Shown piece after piece: positions 23,633 to 32,798 of a stretch of DNA of 64,000 nucleotides (position 1 is the first letter of the stretch; every line of letters starts with the position of its first letter). The translations under genes were made by a program, and so were the position numbers. Origin of the DNA: Peptoniphilus_B koenoeneniae (GTDB lineage Bacteria; Bacillota; Clostridia; Tissierellales; Peptoniphilaceae). The notes below the pieces were generated by a model, which made no database searches, had not been told where the DNA came from, and saw only the letters and a program-made list of their open reading frames with translations. The stretch is from assembly GCF_030812875.1 (NCBI RefSeq), contig NZ_JAUSTN010000003.1:1-64000 (forward strand), read 5' to 3'.

Positions 23633-24261
23633 CTTATTATAAAAGTTTTTCCTTTTTCTATTATTATTTTACTTGCTTCTTTTCCTTTTTTCATTTCGTT
23701 TGAAATTGCTCTTGATGTTTCTCTTTTTATTAAAAGGGATTTTACTTCATAAGCCATATTTTCTGTTGAAAATATTACTTCTTCACTTACGGGGACAAGG
23801 GAAATATATTTGTAATTTTCGTCTTTTTTGAAAATATATTGACCTGGTCCTGCAAAAATTATTTCGTTGTTGTTATCTACTGCTTTTGCTTTTATTTTTT
23901 TATTGTAAATTTTTTCAAGTAAAAATAAATTTGCAAGGGTGTGGTCAAGTCTTGTGCCGCTCATGGCAAGGATTGTTATTTGGTCAAAGCCCCTTTTTAT
24001 TGCTTCTTCCAAAGCCATTTCTGTGTCAGTTCCATCTTTTTCCTTTGGAAATTTTAAAATTTCTATTTCTTTATCTTCTAATTTTTTTCTGTCAAGGTCT
24101 TCTATGGAATCAAAATCTCCTAATAATAAATCTGGTTTTATTTTTAAATCTCTTAAATTTTTTATGCCGCTATCGGCGCAAATTATATATGAATTTTTTA
24201 TTTCTCTTTTTATTATCGTGGGGTCTAATTTTTTCCCCCCTGATATTACTGTTGCTTTCAA
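23620..24261 (-). CDS. thiN: Thiamine pyrophosphokinase
   Basis: The 213-aa enzyme transfers pyrophosphate from ATP to thiamine, making thiamine diphosphate. Motifs include CADSGIKNLRDLKIKPDLLLGDFDSI (substrate and metal site), FPKEKDGTDTEMAL and SGTRLDHTLANL, as in bacterial TPK/ThiN. The start is TTG, overlapping the rpe stop codon (ATTGA), and the C-terminal part is the usual beta domain. It is the last gene of the operon. No TPP riboswitch is seen. Confidence 0.92.
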   Translation of the reverse strand: MKATVISGGKKLDPTIIKREIKNSYIICADSGIKNLRDLKIKPDLLLGDFDSIEDLDRKKLEDKEIEILKFPKEKDGTDTEMALEEAIKRGFDQITILAMSGTRLDHTLANLFLLEKIYNKKIKAKAVDNNNEIIFAGPGQYIFKKDENYKYISLVPVSEEVIFSTENMAYEVKSLLIKRETSRAISNEMKKGKEASKIIIEKGKTFIIRSVD

Positions 24262-24899
24262 TTTATTTCTTTAAACTTCCTTATATTTTCTAGGGTATTT
24301 TCTCCAAATATTCCTGATCCTGACACTAATATGTCTGCTCCTGCTTCTATTACTTCTTTTGCGTTATCAAGTTTTATTCCACCATCAACTTCTATTAAAG
24401 CTTTTGAATTTTTTTCTTTTATGAGTTCTTTTAAATCTCTAATTTTATCAAGGCTATAATCAATAAATTTTTGTCCACCGAAGCCTGGGTTTACACTCAT
24501 AATTAAAACCAAGTCCAATTTTTTTAAAATGTATTTTATAGAATCTATATTTTCTCCTGGATTTATTGCAATTCCTGCTTTCATTCCCAAATCTTTTATA
24601 AGAGAGATTGTTCTATCTAAGTGCAGTGTTGCTGATGGATGGATAGTAATTATATCTGCTCCCGCTTTTTTAAATTCTTCAATATAATTTTCAGGCTTCA
24701 TTATCATTAGGTGCAGGTCAAAGGGTATTTTTGTAAGTTTTCTTAATTGCTTTATAAGGGAAGGCCCAAAAGAAATATTTGGCACAAAATTGCCATCCAT
24801 TACATCTATATGTATGTAATCAGCTTGACCTTGATTTAATTTTTTAAATTCTTCCTGCATATTTGTCCAATCTGCGGACAAGATTGATGGTGCTATCAT
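24258..24899 (-). CDS. rpe: Ribulose-phosphate 3-epimerase
   Basis: The 213-aa TIM barrel interconverts ribulose 5-phosphate and xylulose 5-phosphate in the pentose phosphate pathway. Visible motifs are APSILSADW, IHIDVMDGNFVPNISFGP, DLHLMIMKPENYI, MSVNPGFGGQKFI, EVDGGIKLDN and AGADILVSGSGIF, including the metal His/Asp ligands. It overlaps rsgA and thiN by four bases each, so translation is coupled. Confidence 0.97.
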   Translation of the reverse strand: MIAPSILSADWTNMQEEFKKLNQGQADYIHIDVMDGNFVPNISFGPSLIKQLRKLTKIPFDLHLMIMKPENYIEEFKKAGADIITIHPSATLHLDRTISLIKDLGMKAGIAINPGENIDSIKYILKKLDLVLIMSVNPGFGGQKFIDYSLDKIRDLKELIKEKNSKALIEVDGGIKLDNAKEVIEAGADILVSGSGIFGENTLENIRKFKEIN

Positions 24900-25756
24900 G
24901 AATATTTGTTTTTCTCCTTTTCTTTTAATTCTAAATAAAGATTTTTATAGTTTTCGTATCTTTGTCTATCTATTTTTCCTTCTTCTACTTTTTCTCTTAT
25001 TATGCACTTAGGCTCATGAATATGATTACAGTTGTTAAAGTTGCAGGGACCGAATTTAATAAATTCTCTGAAATAATTTTTCAAATCTTCTGATGGACAA
25101 GTTAACTCATAGTTTGAAAATCCCGGTGTATCAAAAAGATATATATTTTTCCCGGAAAATATTTCCGTATGCCTTGTTGTGTGTCGTCCACGATTTAATT
25201 TTTTACTTATTTCTCCGGTTTTTAATTCTCCGCCTATTAATTTATTTATTAAGGTAGATTTCCCCGCTGCTGATACTCCGCTTAGGGCTATGGTTTTATT
25301 TAAAAGATATTCTTGGAGTTCTTCTATTCCCAGGGAATTTTTAAGGCTTATTTTAAAGGTTTTAAATCCGCTTTTTTTATAGGTTTCATAAAGTTTATTT
25401 CCAGCTTCTTCATCTAAGTCAATTTTATTTATGCCTATTATTATTTCAAGATTTTCTCTTTCATATTCTGCAATTACCTTATCTATTAAAAGGGTATTTG
25501 GAGATGGAGATTTTGCCGCTATTAAAATTAAGACCGCATCAACATTTGCAACAGGCGGTCTTTTTAAAAAATTTTTTCTTTCTAAAATTTTTGTAATGTA
25601 GCCAAGAGAATTTTCTTCAACTTCAAATTCAACATTATCTCCTACTAAAGGTTTTAAGTCTTGATGTCTGAAAAGTCCCCTTGCTCTTGTTTCATAAACA
25701 GTATCAGAGAGGACATAATAATATCCTCCCGTCAACTTTATAATTTTTCCTATCAT
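24896..25756 (-). CDS. rsgA: Ribosome small-subunit-dependent GTPase RsgA
   Basis: The 286-aa protein helps mature the 30S subunit. It has an N-terminal OB fold (about 1-65), a circularly permuted GTPase with NKID (G4) before the P-loop GVSAAGKST (G1) and DTPGF (G3), and a C-terminal zinc site (CNFNNCNHIHEPKC). The P-loop has SAAGKS where SGVGKS is usual. ATGA overlaps join it to prkC and rpe. In Bacillota, RsgA is often a substrate of the neighbouring PASTA kinase, which fits its place here. Confidence 0.95.
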   Translation of the reverse strand: MIGKIIKLTGGYYYVLSDTVYETRARGLFRHQDLKPLVGDNVEFEVEENSLGYITKILERKNFLKRPPVANVDAVLILIAAKSPSPNTLLIDKVIAEYERENLEIIIGINKIDLDEEAGNKLYETYKKSGFKTFKISLKNSLGIEELQEYLLNKTIALSGVSAAGKSTLINKLIGGELKTGEISKKLNRGRHTTRHTEIFSGKNIYLFDTPGFSNYELTCPSEDLKNYFREFIKFGPCNFNNCNHIHEPKCIIREKVEEGKIDRQRYENYKNLYLELKEKEKNKYS

Positions 25757-27705
25757 AGTGTTCTTGTATCTACTTGTTCATCGTCTATAAAAATATTAAA
25801 TGTGTCTCCCTTTGAACCTTTAAGTTCAATTTCAACGGGGCTTTCTTCACTTGTCTTGTGATAATTATAGTATTCACTTGTGTTTCCATTGTGAATTCTA
25901 TTAATTATTATTCTGTGTCTTGCTCCGTCTTGAGGAATTGTAACACTTATACTTTCACTTTTGACGTCTTCAGAGGAGTTTTCTGAACCTACTTCATTTT
26001 CTCCATCTTGTAAAGGTCCTTCTGAAACATATAAAATTATTTCCGTAGATTTTGAAACTTCTCCAACTTCATTTTGAGATGCAACTTCTCCTTCATCCAC
26101 TTTGTTGGATCTTACATTTTCAACTTTATATTTAAGTCCTAAACTGTCCAAAACTCCCTTTGCAGCTTCAAGAGGTATACCCTTTAAGCTTCTTAAATTT
26201 ACAGGATTGTTGTCTACTCCTTTTGATATAAGGATATCAATTTTTTGTCCTTTTCCTACTTCATAGCCAGATTCAGGTGAAGTTGAAATAATTTTTCCAC
26301 TATCTATGCTTTCATTGTATTCTTCTTTTACCTCGCCTATTTCCAAACTTGTTCCCTTTATAATATCTTTTGCTTCTTCTAAAGTTCTACCGACTAAGTT
26401 CGGAATTTTTTCTGTATCTGGTAATTTATTTACAACTATTTTAACCATGGAGCCTTTTTCAATTTCTTCTCCATCTTTAGGTTCTTGACTTAATATTACT
26501 CCGCTTGGTTGGGTGTCATCTTCATCTACTTCCCTATCAGGTTTAAGTCCAAGTGCGGCTAAAATTGAATTTGCTTCTGATTCTGTTTTTCCAACTAAAA
26601 CAGGCACTGTAATCTTTTCATTAGTTTCTACGGGCTTATCCCCACTGTCTCTTCCAGATAAAACTTTAGGTACTACAAAAATGAGAAGAGCTACAAGTAA
26701 AAGTGCAGTTAAAGAGCCTAAAATTACAGGCAATTTTGAAGATTTTTCCTTTTTTGGTTTTTTAGGTCTTTCTTCTATAACAGGTTCATCTTCTTCTTTA
26801 ACTTTTATATTTTCTCTGTCGCTTCGTCTTATTACTCTTTTCTTTCTCACTTCTTCAAAACCGAAGTCTTCTTTTCTGCCAAGTAAAATATTTTTTATAT
26901 CACGGATTACAGCCTGAGCATTTTCATATCTGTCTTCAGGATCCTTCATGGTAAGTTTTTTTACAAGTAAGTCTGTTTCTTTACTTATTCCTGGAACACT
27001 ATCTGATGGCATTGGCATATTACTTTGCACTTGCATAAGAGCAACTGATACAGGATTTTCTGCATCGAAGGGAAGTTTTCCTGTAAGCATTTCATAAATT
27101 ACAATTCCAAGAGAATAAATATCGCTTCTGTTATCTACTTTTCCTCCCCTTGCTTGTTCTGGTGAAAAATAATGAACAGAACCCATTATGGCATTTGTTG
27201 CAGTTACTGTTGTATTATCTGCAATTCTTGCTATTCCAAAATCTGTAACCTTAACTCTATCATCTCTTGTGATCATAATATTTTGGCTTTTTATATCACG
27301 ATGGACAATATTTTTACTATGGGCAACTTTTAATGCTTCAGCAATTTGAATAGCATAATTTAAAGCTCTTTTTTCAGGAATTTTATTTTCATCTTGAATA
27401 AGTTCCTTTAAAGTTTTCCCATCAATAAATTCCATAACTATATAATGGACAGTTTCTTTTTGATTTTCTTCTGAACCGACATCATATATGCTGACAATAC
27501 TTGGATGAGAAATACTTGCTGCAGCAAGAGATTCTCTTTTAAATTTTTTTATAAAATTTGAATCCTCATTATATTGTTGCTTCAAGATTTTTATAGCAAC
27601 AATTCTATCAAGTCTTCTGTCATGGGCCTTATAAACGTCCCCCATACCTCCGGTGCCGATTTTTTCTAATATTTCATATCTATTTCCTAAAATTTTTCCT
27701 ATCAA
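25753..27705 (-). CDS. prkC: PASTA-domain serine/threonine kinase PrkC (Stk)
   Basis: The 650-aa membrane kinase has a cytosolic kinase domain (residues 10-270): glycine loop GTGGMGDVY at 17-25, K39, HRDIKSQN at 135-142, DFG at 155-157. A Lys-rich juxtamembrane segment, one transmembrane helix (325-349) and three PASTA repeats (about 365-427, 431-495, 499-563) follow, then an 85-residue extracellular tail of unknown fold. PASTA domains bind peptidoglycan or lipid II, so it senses cell-wall state. Translation starts at TTG overlapping the prpC stop. It is paired with its phosphatase upstream. Confidence 0.96.
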   Translation of the reverse strand: MIGKILGNRYEILEKIGTGGMGDVYKAHDRRLDRIVAIKILKQQYNEDSNFIKKFKRESLAAASISHPSIVSIYDVGSEENQKETVHYIVMEFIDGKTLKELIQDENKIPEKRALNYAIQIAEALKVAHSKNIVHRDIKSQNIMITRDDRVKVTDFGIARIADNTTVTATNAIMGSVHYFSPEQARGGKVDNRSDIYSLGIVIYEMLTGKLPFDAENPVSVALMQVQSNMPMPSDSVPGISKETDLLVKKLTMKDPEDRYENAQAVIRDIKNILLGRKEDFGFEEVRKKRVIRRSDRENIKVKEEDEPVIEERPKKPKKEKSSKLPVILGSLTALLLVALLIFVVPKVLSGRDSGDKPVETNEKITVPVLVGKTESEANSILAALGLKPDREVDEDDTQPSGVILSQEPKDGEEIEKGSMVKIVVNKLPDTEKIPNLVGRTLEEAKDIIKGTSLEIGEVKEEYNESIDSGKIISTSPESGYEVGKGQKIDILISKGVDNNPVNLRSLKGIPLEAAKGVLDSLGLKYKVENVRSNKVDEGEVASQNEVGEVSKSTEIILYVSEGPLQDGENEVGSENSSEDVKSESISVTIPQDGARHRIIINRIHNGNTSEYYNYHKTSEESPVEIELKGSKGDTFNIFIDDEQVDTRTL

Positions 27706-28427
27706 CTTTCACACCTACTTGTATCTATTAATATAAAAGTAATATTATCAACTCCACCATTATCAAGGGCTTTTTCCATCAACATATTACCGGCATCTTC
27801 AAGTTCATTCTCCATTAAAAGTTTGTATATGTCTTCTTCTTTTACCATATTTGTAAGTCCGTCACTGCAGAGCAAAAATTTTTTTCCTTCAATATCTCTT
27901 GACTGAATATTAACTTTAAGTTTTTTTTCAGTACCAAGAGCTAATGTAAGCACGTTTTTATTTGGATGTACCCTTGCTTCTTCTTCCGTTATTTCACCTA
28001 TGTCCAACAAATAATTTACATAAGTGTCATCTCTTGTAAGCTTTCTTATTCCTTCTTTGTCAAGCTCATATATTCTTGAATCTCCTACATTGGCATAAAT
28101 AAATTGCTTTTCAAAAATATAGGCTATTGAAAGAGTGGTACCCATGCCCTTATATTTTTCCACACTATTTGCTAAATCGAAAACTACTTTATTTGCAAGT
28201 TCAATTGACTCTTCTATAAGTGTTTTTACATCTGCCGCTTCTTTTATATTCTTGCTTTCAAATTCATGGACTATGGTTTTAACAGCTGTTGCTGAAGCTG
28301 TTTCACCTGCTAAATGTCCACCCATTCCGTCTGCAAGAATAAATAGAGGAAGATTTTCGGACACGTGGTAATAATCTTCATTTTTTTCTCTGACTTTACC
28401 GACGTTAGTTTTTGAAACTATTTTCAA
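27702..28427 (-). CDS. prpC: PP2C-type protein phosphatase PrpC (Stp)
   Basis: The 241-aa metal-dependent phosphatase reverses the action of the PrkC kinase encoded next. Motifs are VREKNEDYY, LADGMGGHLAGE (metal-binding Asp33), GTTLSIAYI, NVGDSRIYEL, LLCSDGLTNMV and GGVDNITFILI. The start codon is TTG, overlapping the rlmN stop (TTGA). The prpC-prkC-rsgA-rpe-thiN order is widely conserved in Bacillota. Confidence 0.96.
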   Translation of the reverse strand: MKIVSKTNVGKVREKNEDYYHVSENLPLFILADGMGGHLAGETASATAVKTIVHEFESKNIKEAADVKTLIEESIELANKVVFDLANSVEKYKGMGTTLSIAYIFEKQFIYANVGDSRIYELDKEGIRKLTRDDTYVNYLLDIGEITEEEARVHPNKNVLTLALGTEKKLKVNIQSRDIEGKKFLLCSDGLTNMVKEEDIYKLLMENELEDAGNMLMEKALDNGGVDNITFILIDTSRCES

Positions 28428-29440
28428 TGTTCTACCTCACTACTTCTCTTTAACTGCCCACATGATGCTGAAATATCACTGCCTAATTCTCTTCTAATTG
28501 TAGCATTTAATCCAAGTTTATTCATTTTATTTTTAAAATCTTCAACTTTTTTTCTATCAGGTCTTTTTTCTTGATATTCTTCAATGGGATTTAAAGGTAT
28601 TATATTTAAATGACTTCGCATGCCTTTCAATAACTTGGAAAGTTCATTGGCATGAGCATCCTTATTATTTACTCCGTCAATTAAAGTATATTCAAAAGTA
28701 ACTCTTGTGCCTGTTTTTTCTTCATAATATTTGCAAGCTTTTATAACTTCATTAATATCATATTTTTTTGCAATAGGCATAATTTTTTTTCTTTCCTCAT
28801 TAAAAGGATTGTGTAAAGAAAGTGCAAGAGTTATTTTTTTATTATAATCTGCCAGCTCATAAATTTTTGGGCTTATTCCACAAGTCGAAATTGTAATGTT
28901 TTTATAACTCATATTATGGCCTTTTTCATCATGAATAATTTCTAAAAATTTTAAAAGGTTGTCAAAATTATCAAAAGGTTCTCCTGACCCCATTAATATA
29001 ACATTTGAAACATTTATGTCAAAGGCTTTTTCAACTTGATAAATCTGTCCCAACATTTCCGATGGTCTTAAATTTCTAACAAGACCTTTTTTAGTTGATG
29101 CACAAAAAGAGCAATTCATTCTGCATCCCACTTGGGTTGAAATACATTGAGCATATCCGTATTTGTATTTCATAAGGACTCCCTCTATAAGGTTGCCATC
29201 ATCTAAGCTAAATAAAAATTTCTTCGTTTCATCAAGTTCAGAATTAAAAATTTTATGAATTTTTATTTTACTCACATCTAAATCTCTTAAAGATTTGGGA
29301 AGATTTGAAGATTCATTTAAATTTAATTTTTTTTCAGAATTAAAAAACCTAAATAATTGTTCAGCTCTGAAAGGTTTTTCTCCAATTTTTTTTATATATT
29401 CTTTCATTTCCTCAAAAGTTAAGTCATTTATATAAATCAT
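28424..29440 (-). CDS. rlmN: Dual-specificity 23S rRNA/tRNA adenine C2-methyltransferase RlmN
   Basis: The 338-aa radical SAM enzyme methylates A2503 of 23S rRNA and A37 of some tRNAs. The 4Fe-4S motif is C106-x3-C110-x2-C113 in GCRMNCSFCAS. GSGEPFDNFDN and SLHNPFNEERKKIMP follow, and the C-terminal catalytic Cys lies in ISASCGQLK. It is coupled by ATGA to rsmB upstream and by TTGA to prpC. Length is normal. Confidence 0.97.
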   Translation of the reverse strand: MIYINDLTFEEMKEYIKKIGEKPFRAEQLFRFFNSEKKLNLNESSNLPKSLRDLDVSKIKIHKIFNSELDETKKFLFSLDDGNLIEGVLMKYKYGYAQCISTQVGCRMNCSFCASTKKGLVRNLRPSEMLGQIYQVEKAFDINVSNVILMGSGEPFDNFDNLLKFLEIIHDEKGHNMSYKNITISTCGISPKIYELADYNKKITLALSLHNPFNEERKKIMPIAKKYDINEVIKACKYYEEKTGTRVTFEYTLIDGVNNKDAHANELSKLLKGMRSHLNIIPLNPIEEYQEKRPDRKKVEDFKNKMNKLGLNATIRRELGSDISASCGQLKRSSEVEH

Positions 29441-30702
29441 CTTATTTTCCTTAATTTAGTCATTGAAAAACCATCGCTTCCCATTGTTACATCAGTTCTA
29501 AAAGTATCTTTATCAAAGGTTTTTACAATCTCAAAATTTTTATTTTCTTGCAAAAATTTTGAGATTATATCCTCATTTTCAACTTTCAAAATAGAGCAAG
29601 TTGAGTATAATATCTCACCCTTTAGTTTTACATATTGTGAAGCATTTTCCAATAGTTTATATTGAATATTTGACAATTCTTTTATATTCGAAAAGTCCTT
29701 ATATTTTATTTCAGGTTTTCTTCTTATAAGTCCTAGAGCTGAACAGGGTGCATCTAACATAACATAATCAAATTCATTTTTATTTTCTTCTTTGTAGATA
29801 GTTGAATCATTTATTTGAGTTTTTACTATTTTTATTCCAAGTCTTTTTGTGTTTTCATCAATAAGCTTTATTTTTTTATCCCTATCCCAAGCAAGGATGC
29901 TACCCTCATTTTTCATAAGGGCTGCCATATGGGCGGTCTTTCCTCCGGGAGCTGCACACATATCCAAAACTTTTGAGCCAGGTCTTGGATTTAAAACCTG
30001 AGAAATTAAAATTGAACCTGAATCCTGAACATAAAAAAATCCTTTTTTAAATTCATCTGAATCTAAAATTCCTCTTGGATTTTCTATTTTTAAACCTGAA
30101 TCTGTAAGCTTATCAATTTGAACAATATAATTTTCTTTAAGCTTTTTTAAAAGTTCTTCTCTTGAAATTTTTAAGGTATTTGTTCTAATTGTAAATGGAG
30201 CTTCACTATTATTAAGTTTTAAAATTTTTTCTCCTTTTTCTTCTCCATATAAACTTATTATATATTTTACATAGGAAAGACTGTGAGAATAAAATGTTGA
30301 AAGATATTCAATACCCTTTAAGTCAACTGAAAAATCTTTTTCTCTTATAATATTTCTAAGCATTCCATTTACATAGCCTATGGAACCTCTATTTCCCACT
30401 TCTTTTGCAAGTTTTACAGCTTCATCAACAATGGTGTAACTTGGTATATTGTCCATAAAAATTATTTGATAAAGACTTAATTCAAGTATAGTAAGAATTT
30501 TTTCGTGAATTTTTTTAAATTTTATTTTTGAACTTTTTTCAATTAAATAATCTAAATAAGTTTTGTTTCTAATGACTCCGCTTGTAATTTCTCTTAAAAG
30601 GGGCATCTCGTCATAATTTCTATATTTATCTAAGGACTTCCATAAAAAAGCACCCTTGTTTACTTCAAGGATGATTTTCATTGCATTTTTTCTAACTGTC
30701 AT
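29437..30702 (-). CDS. rsmB: 16S rRNA (cytosine967-C5)-methyltransferase RsmB
   Basis: The 421-aa protein has an N-terminal NusB-like RNA-binding domain (about 1-140) and a C-terminal SAM methylase. Motifs: DMCAAPGGKTAHMAALM, DAPCSALGLIRRKPE (with one catalytic Cys) and YSTCSILKVENED (the second Cys). It methylates C967 of 16S rRNA. It begins just after the zinc protease gene (one base apart) and overlaps rlmN by four bases. Confidence 0.96.
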   Translation of the reverse strand: MTVRKNAMKIILEVNKGAFLWKSLDKYRNYDEMPLLREITSGVIRNKTYLDYLIEKSSKIKFKKIHEKILTILELSLYQIIFMDNIPSYTIVDEAVKLAKEVGNRGSIGYVNGMLRNIIREKDFSVDLKGIEYLSTFYSHSLSYVKYIISLYGEEKGEKILKLNNSEAPFTIRTNTLKISREELLKKLKENYIVQIDKLTDSGLKIENPRGILDSDEFKKGFFYVQDSGSILISQVLNPRPGSKVLDMCAAPGGKTAHMAALMKNEGSILAWDRDKKIKLIDENTKRLGIKIVKTQINDSTIYKEENKNEFDYVMLDAPCSALGLIRRKPEIKYKDFSNIKELSNIQYKLLENASQYVKLKGEILYSTCSILKVENEDIISKFLQENKNFEIVKTFDKDTFRTDVTMGSDGFSMTKLRKIR

Positions 30703-30703
30703 A

Positions 30704-31387
30704 TTATCTTCTGCTCCTATTTCTAAGGGCTAAAAGTCTAAGAAGGTTTCCTATTGATACAAGGGTTGAAGCAACATAAGTTAAAGCTGCTGCAGAGAGG
30801 ACTTTTTCAGTTCCTTCCATAACCCTATCAGACATAAAAAGTTTTAGTTCTTCTTTTGCCCTTGCCGATGCATTAAATTCAACAGGAAGAGTTATTATAG
30901 AAAAAGCCACTGCCAATAGGAAAAGACCTATTCCTAAATTTAATAAAAAATCTGAAAATATAAGTCCCATAATGACAAGATATATACCTAAGTTTGATCC
31001 TATAGCAACTCCTGGTGCAAGGTAAGTCCTAAGAGCAAGAGGTCCATATTTTTCCTTATCTTGCAAAGCATGGCCAACTTCGTGAGCTGCAACAGCAGCT
31101 GATGCCACACTGGAATTTTCATAAACTTCCGGTGATAGTGAAAGGCTCTTATCTCTTGGATCATAATGATCTGTCAACCTTCCATTTACTTCTTTTATAG
31201 TTACATTATTTAATCCGTTTGCATCCAAAATTTTTCTTGCAACTTGAGCTCCCGTTAAACCGCTTTCATTAAAAACTTTTCTATATTTTTCATAATTTGA
31301 AGAGATTTTACTTTGAGCATACAAGGAAAGTAAAAAACCTGGAATTAAATATATTAAACCTGAATAGTATCCGTATCCTAAAAGCAT
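30704..31387 (-). CDS. Membrane zinc metallopeptidase, YugP family
   Basis: The 227-aa protein has an N-terminal membrane helix (about 5-24), the zinc motif AHEVGH with H102, E103 and H106, and two or three C-terminal membrane segments (about 120-175 and a short end). This is the YugP/neutral zinc peptidase family, with substrate unknown. Its place between fmt and rsmB is the usual one in this operon in many Bacillota. The C-terminus is Arg-rich. Confidence 0.88.
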   Translation of the reverse strand: MLLGYGYYSGLIYLIPGFLLSLYAQSKISSNYEKYRKVFNESGLTGAQVARKILDANGLNNVTIKEVNGRLTDHYDPRDKSLSLSPEVYENSSVASAAVAAHEVGHALQDKEKYGPLALRTYLAPGVAIGSNLGIYLVIMGLIFSDFLLNLGIGLFLLAVAFSIITLPVEFNASARAKEELKLFMSDRVMEGTEKVLSAAALTYVASTLVSIGNLLRLLALRNRSRR

Positions 31388-31388
31388 A

Positions 31389-32309
31389 TTAACCCCCTAT
31401 TATTTTTTCTTCTTCAATATTTCTTCCACGAAGAAAATCTTCAGTATTCATCATCTTTTTACCCGGCCACTGAATTTTATTAATCTTTATAGCCTTATCT
31501 TTTGTCATAATAATTAATTGACCCTCATTTGAAATAACCTGTCCTGCTTTTCCTTCCATGTTTAAAACTTCAAGATCTGAAATTTTAATTCTATTGCCGT
31601 CATAATTAAAAGATATTCCAGGTTTATCAAACAAGGCTCTGGAAAGTCTTTCAATTTCATCAGCAGTCATCTTTTTAAAGTCAATAAAACCTTCTTCTTT
31701 TTCAATTTTTGGAGCATAGGTTGCCTTAGAATCCTCTTGCTTTATCCACTTAATATTATTTTTTTCATAATCTTCTAAAAATTTAACAATTAAGTCTGCT
31801 CCCATTTGTCCCAACTCTTCTGTAAGTTCATCTATATTTTTGTTTTTTATTGGAGTTTTATCTTGAAAGCAATAATCTCCCGTATCAAGGCCCTCTTCAA
31901 TTTTCATAATTGAAACTCCAGCAAATTCATCTCCATTTATTATAGCCCTGTTAATAGGGGCCGCTCCTCTTAACTTAGGAAGAAGAGATGCGTGAATGTT
32001 AACCGGATTATCTCCTGTTAATTTTAAAATTTCATCTTTTAAAATTTTTCCATAAGCTGCCACAACTATTAAGTCTGCATTCATGGACTTTAATTTTTCT
32101 ATAGATTCTTTCGAATTAATTTTTTCAGGTTGATAAACTTCAAGGCCCAAAGCTTCTGCACAAATTTTTATTTCAGGTTTAGCAAGTTTTTTGCCCCTTC
32201 CTTGTCTTTTATCTTCCCTTGTTACTACCAGGACAACTTGATGTTTTTCTGAAATCTTTTTTAAAGCTGGAACAGCAAAACTTGGAGTTCCCATAAAAAT
32301 AATTTTCAA
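31389..32309 (-). CDS. fmt: Methionyl-tRNA formyltransferase
   Basis: The 306-aa enzyme formylates initiator Met-tRNA. Motifs: MKIIFMGTPSFAVPAL at the start, VVAAYGKIL, NIHASLLPKLRGAAPINRAI (catalytic His and SLLP), and GDTGDYC-like EEGLDTGDYCF. I chose the TTG at 32309, one base after the def stop, because it gives the family's usual N-terminus and has GGGAGTGA upstream. An ATG at 32327 would add MGVKNN but lacks a spaced ribosome site. It acts opposite to the neighbouring deformylase. Confidence 0.95.
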   Translation of the reverse strand: MKIIFMGTPSFAVPALKKISEKHQVVLVVTREDKRQGRGKKLAKPEIKICAEALGLEVYQPEKINSKESIEKLKSMNADLIVVAAYGKILKDEILKLTGDNPVNIHASLLPKLRGAAPINRAIINGDEFAGVSIMKIEEGLDTGDYCFQDKTPIKNKNIDELTEELGQMGADLIVKFLEDYEKNNIKWIKQEDSKATYAPKIEKEEGFIDFKKMTADEIERLSRALFDKPGISFNYDGNRIKISDLEVLNMEGKAGQVISNEGQLIIMTKDKAIKINKIQWPGKKMMNTEDFLRGRNIEEEKIIGG

Positions 32310-32310
32310 A

Positions 32311-32796
32311 TTATTCTTCACTCCCATCTTCTTTTTTCTCAGGTAAATCCACAATGTCCTCCGCCATATCAATGTACAAAATTCCATTTAAATGGTCAGT
32401 TTCATGTTGCAAAATTCTTGCAAGAAATCCTTCCGCTTCAATTTGGCATTCCTCTTGATTTTCAGATAGATATTTTACTTTTACCTTATTAAATCTTTTA
32501 ACGGTTCCTTGTTTTCCCGGTACTGAAAGGCATCCCTCAGGCCCTATTTGTTCTCCGCTTTCTTCAATAAATTCAGGATTTATAAGAGCAAGCCTATTTT
32601 CTTCTCCGTCATCAATTACAATTATTCTTTTTAGAATTCCCACTTGAGGTGCAGCAAGACCAACTCCATCTGCATCATCCATGGTTTCAAACATATCTTC
32701 AATTAAAATTTTTACTCTATCATCTATTTTTGTAACTTCTCTTGATCTTTTTCTTAAAATCGGATCTCCATCAGTTCTAATATTTCTCTTAGCCAT
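32311..32796 (-). CDS. def: Peptide deformylase
   Basis: The 161-aa metalloenzyme removes formyl groups from new proteins. All three motifs are present: GVGLAAPQVG, EGCLSVPG (Cys ligand) and QHETDHLNG (HExxH). The acidic C-terminal tail (DGSEE) extends past the fold. It precedes fmt by a single base and follows priA by two bases, the typical priA-def-fmt order. Confidence 0.97.
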   Translation of the reverse strand: MAKRNIRTDGDPILRKRSREVTKIDDRVKILIEDMFETMDDADGVGLAAPQVGILKRIIVIDDGEENRLALINPEFIEESGEQIGPEGCLSVPGKQGTVKRFNKVKVKYLSENQEECQIEAEGFLARILQHETDHLNGILYIDMAEDIVDLPEKKEDGSEE

Positions 32797-32798
32797 AC

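Noticed and set aside
23428..24400. TPP riboswitch linked to thiN
   Set aside because: No CTGAGA or ACCTGA-type conserved blocks were seen, and thiN is the last gene of an operon.
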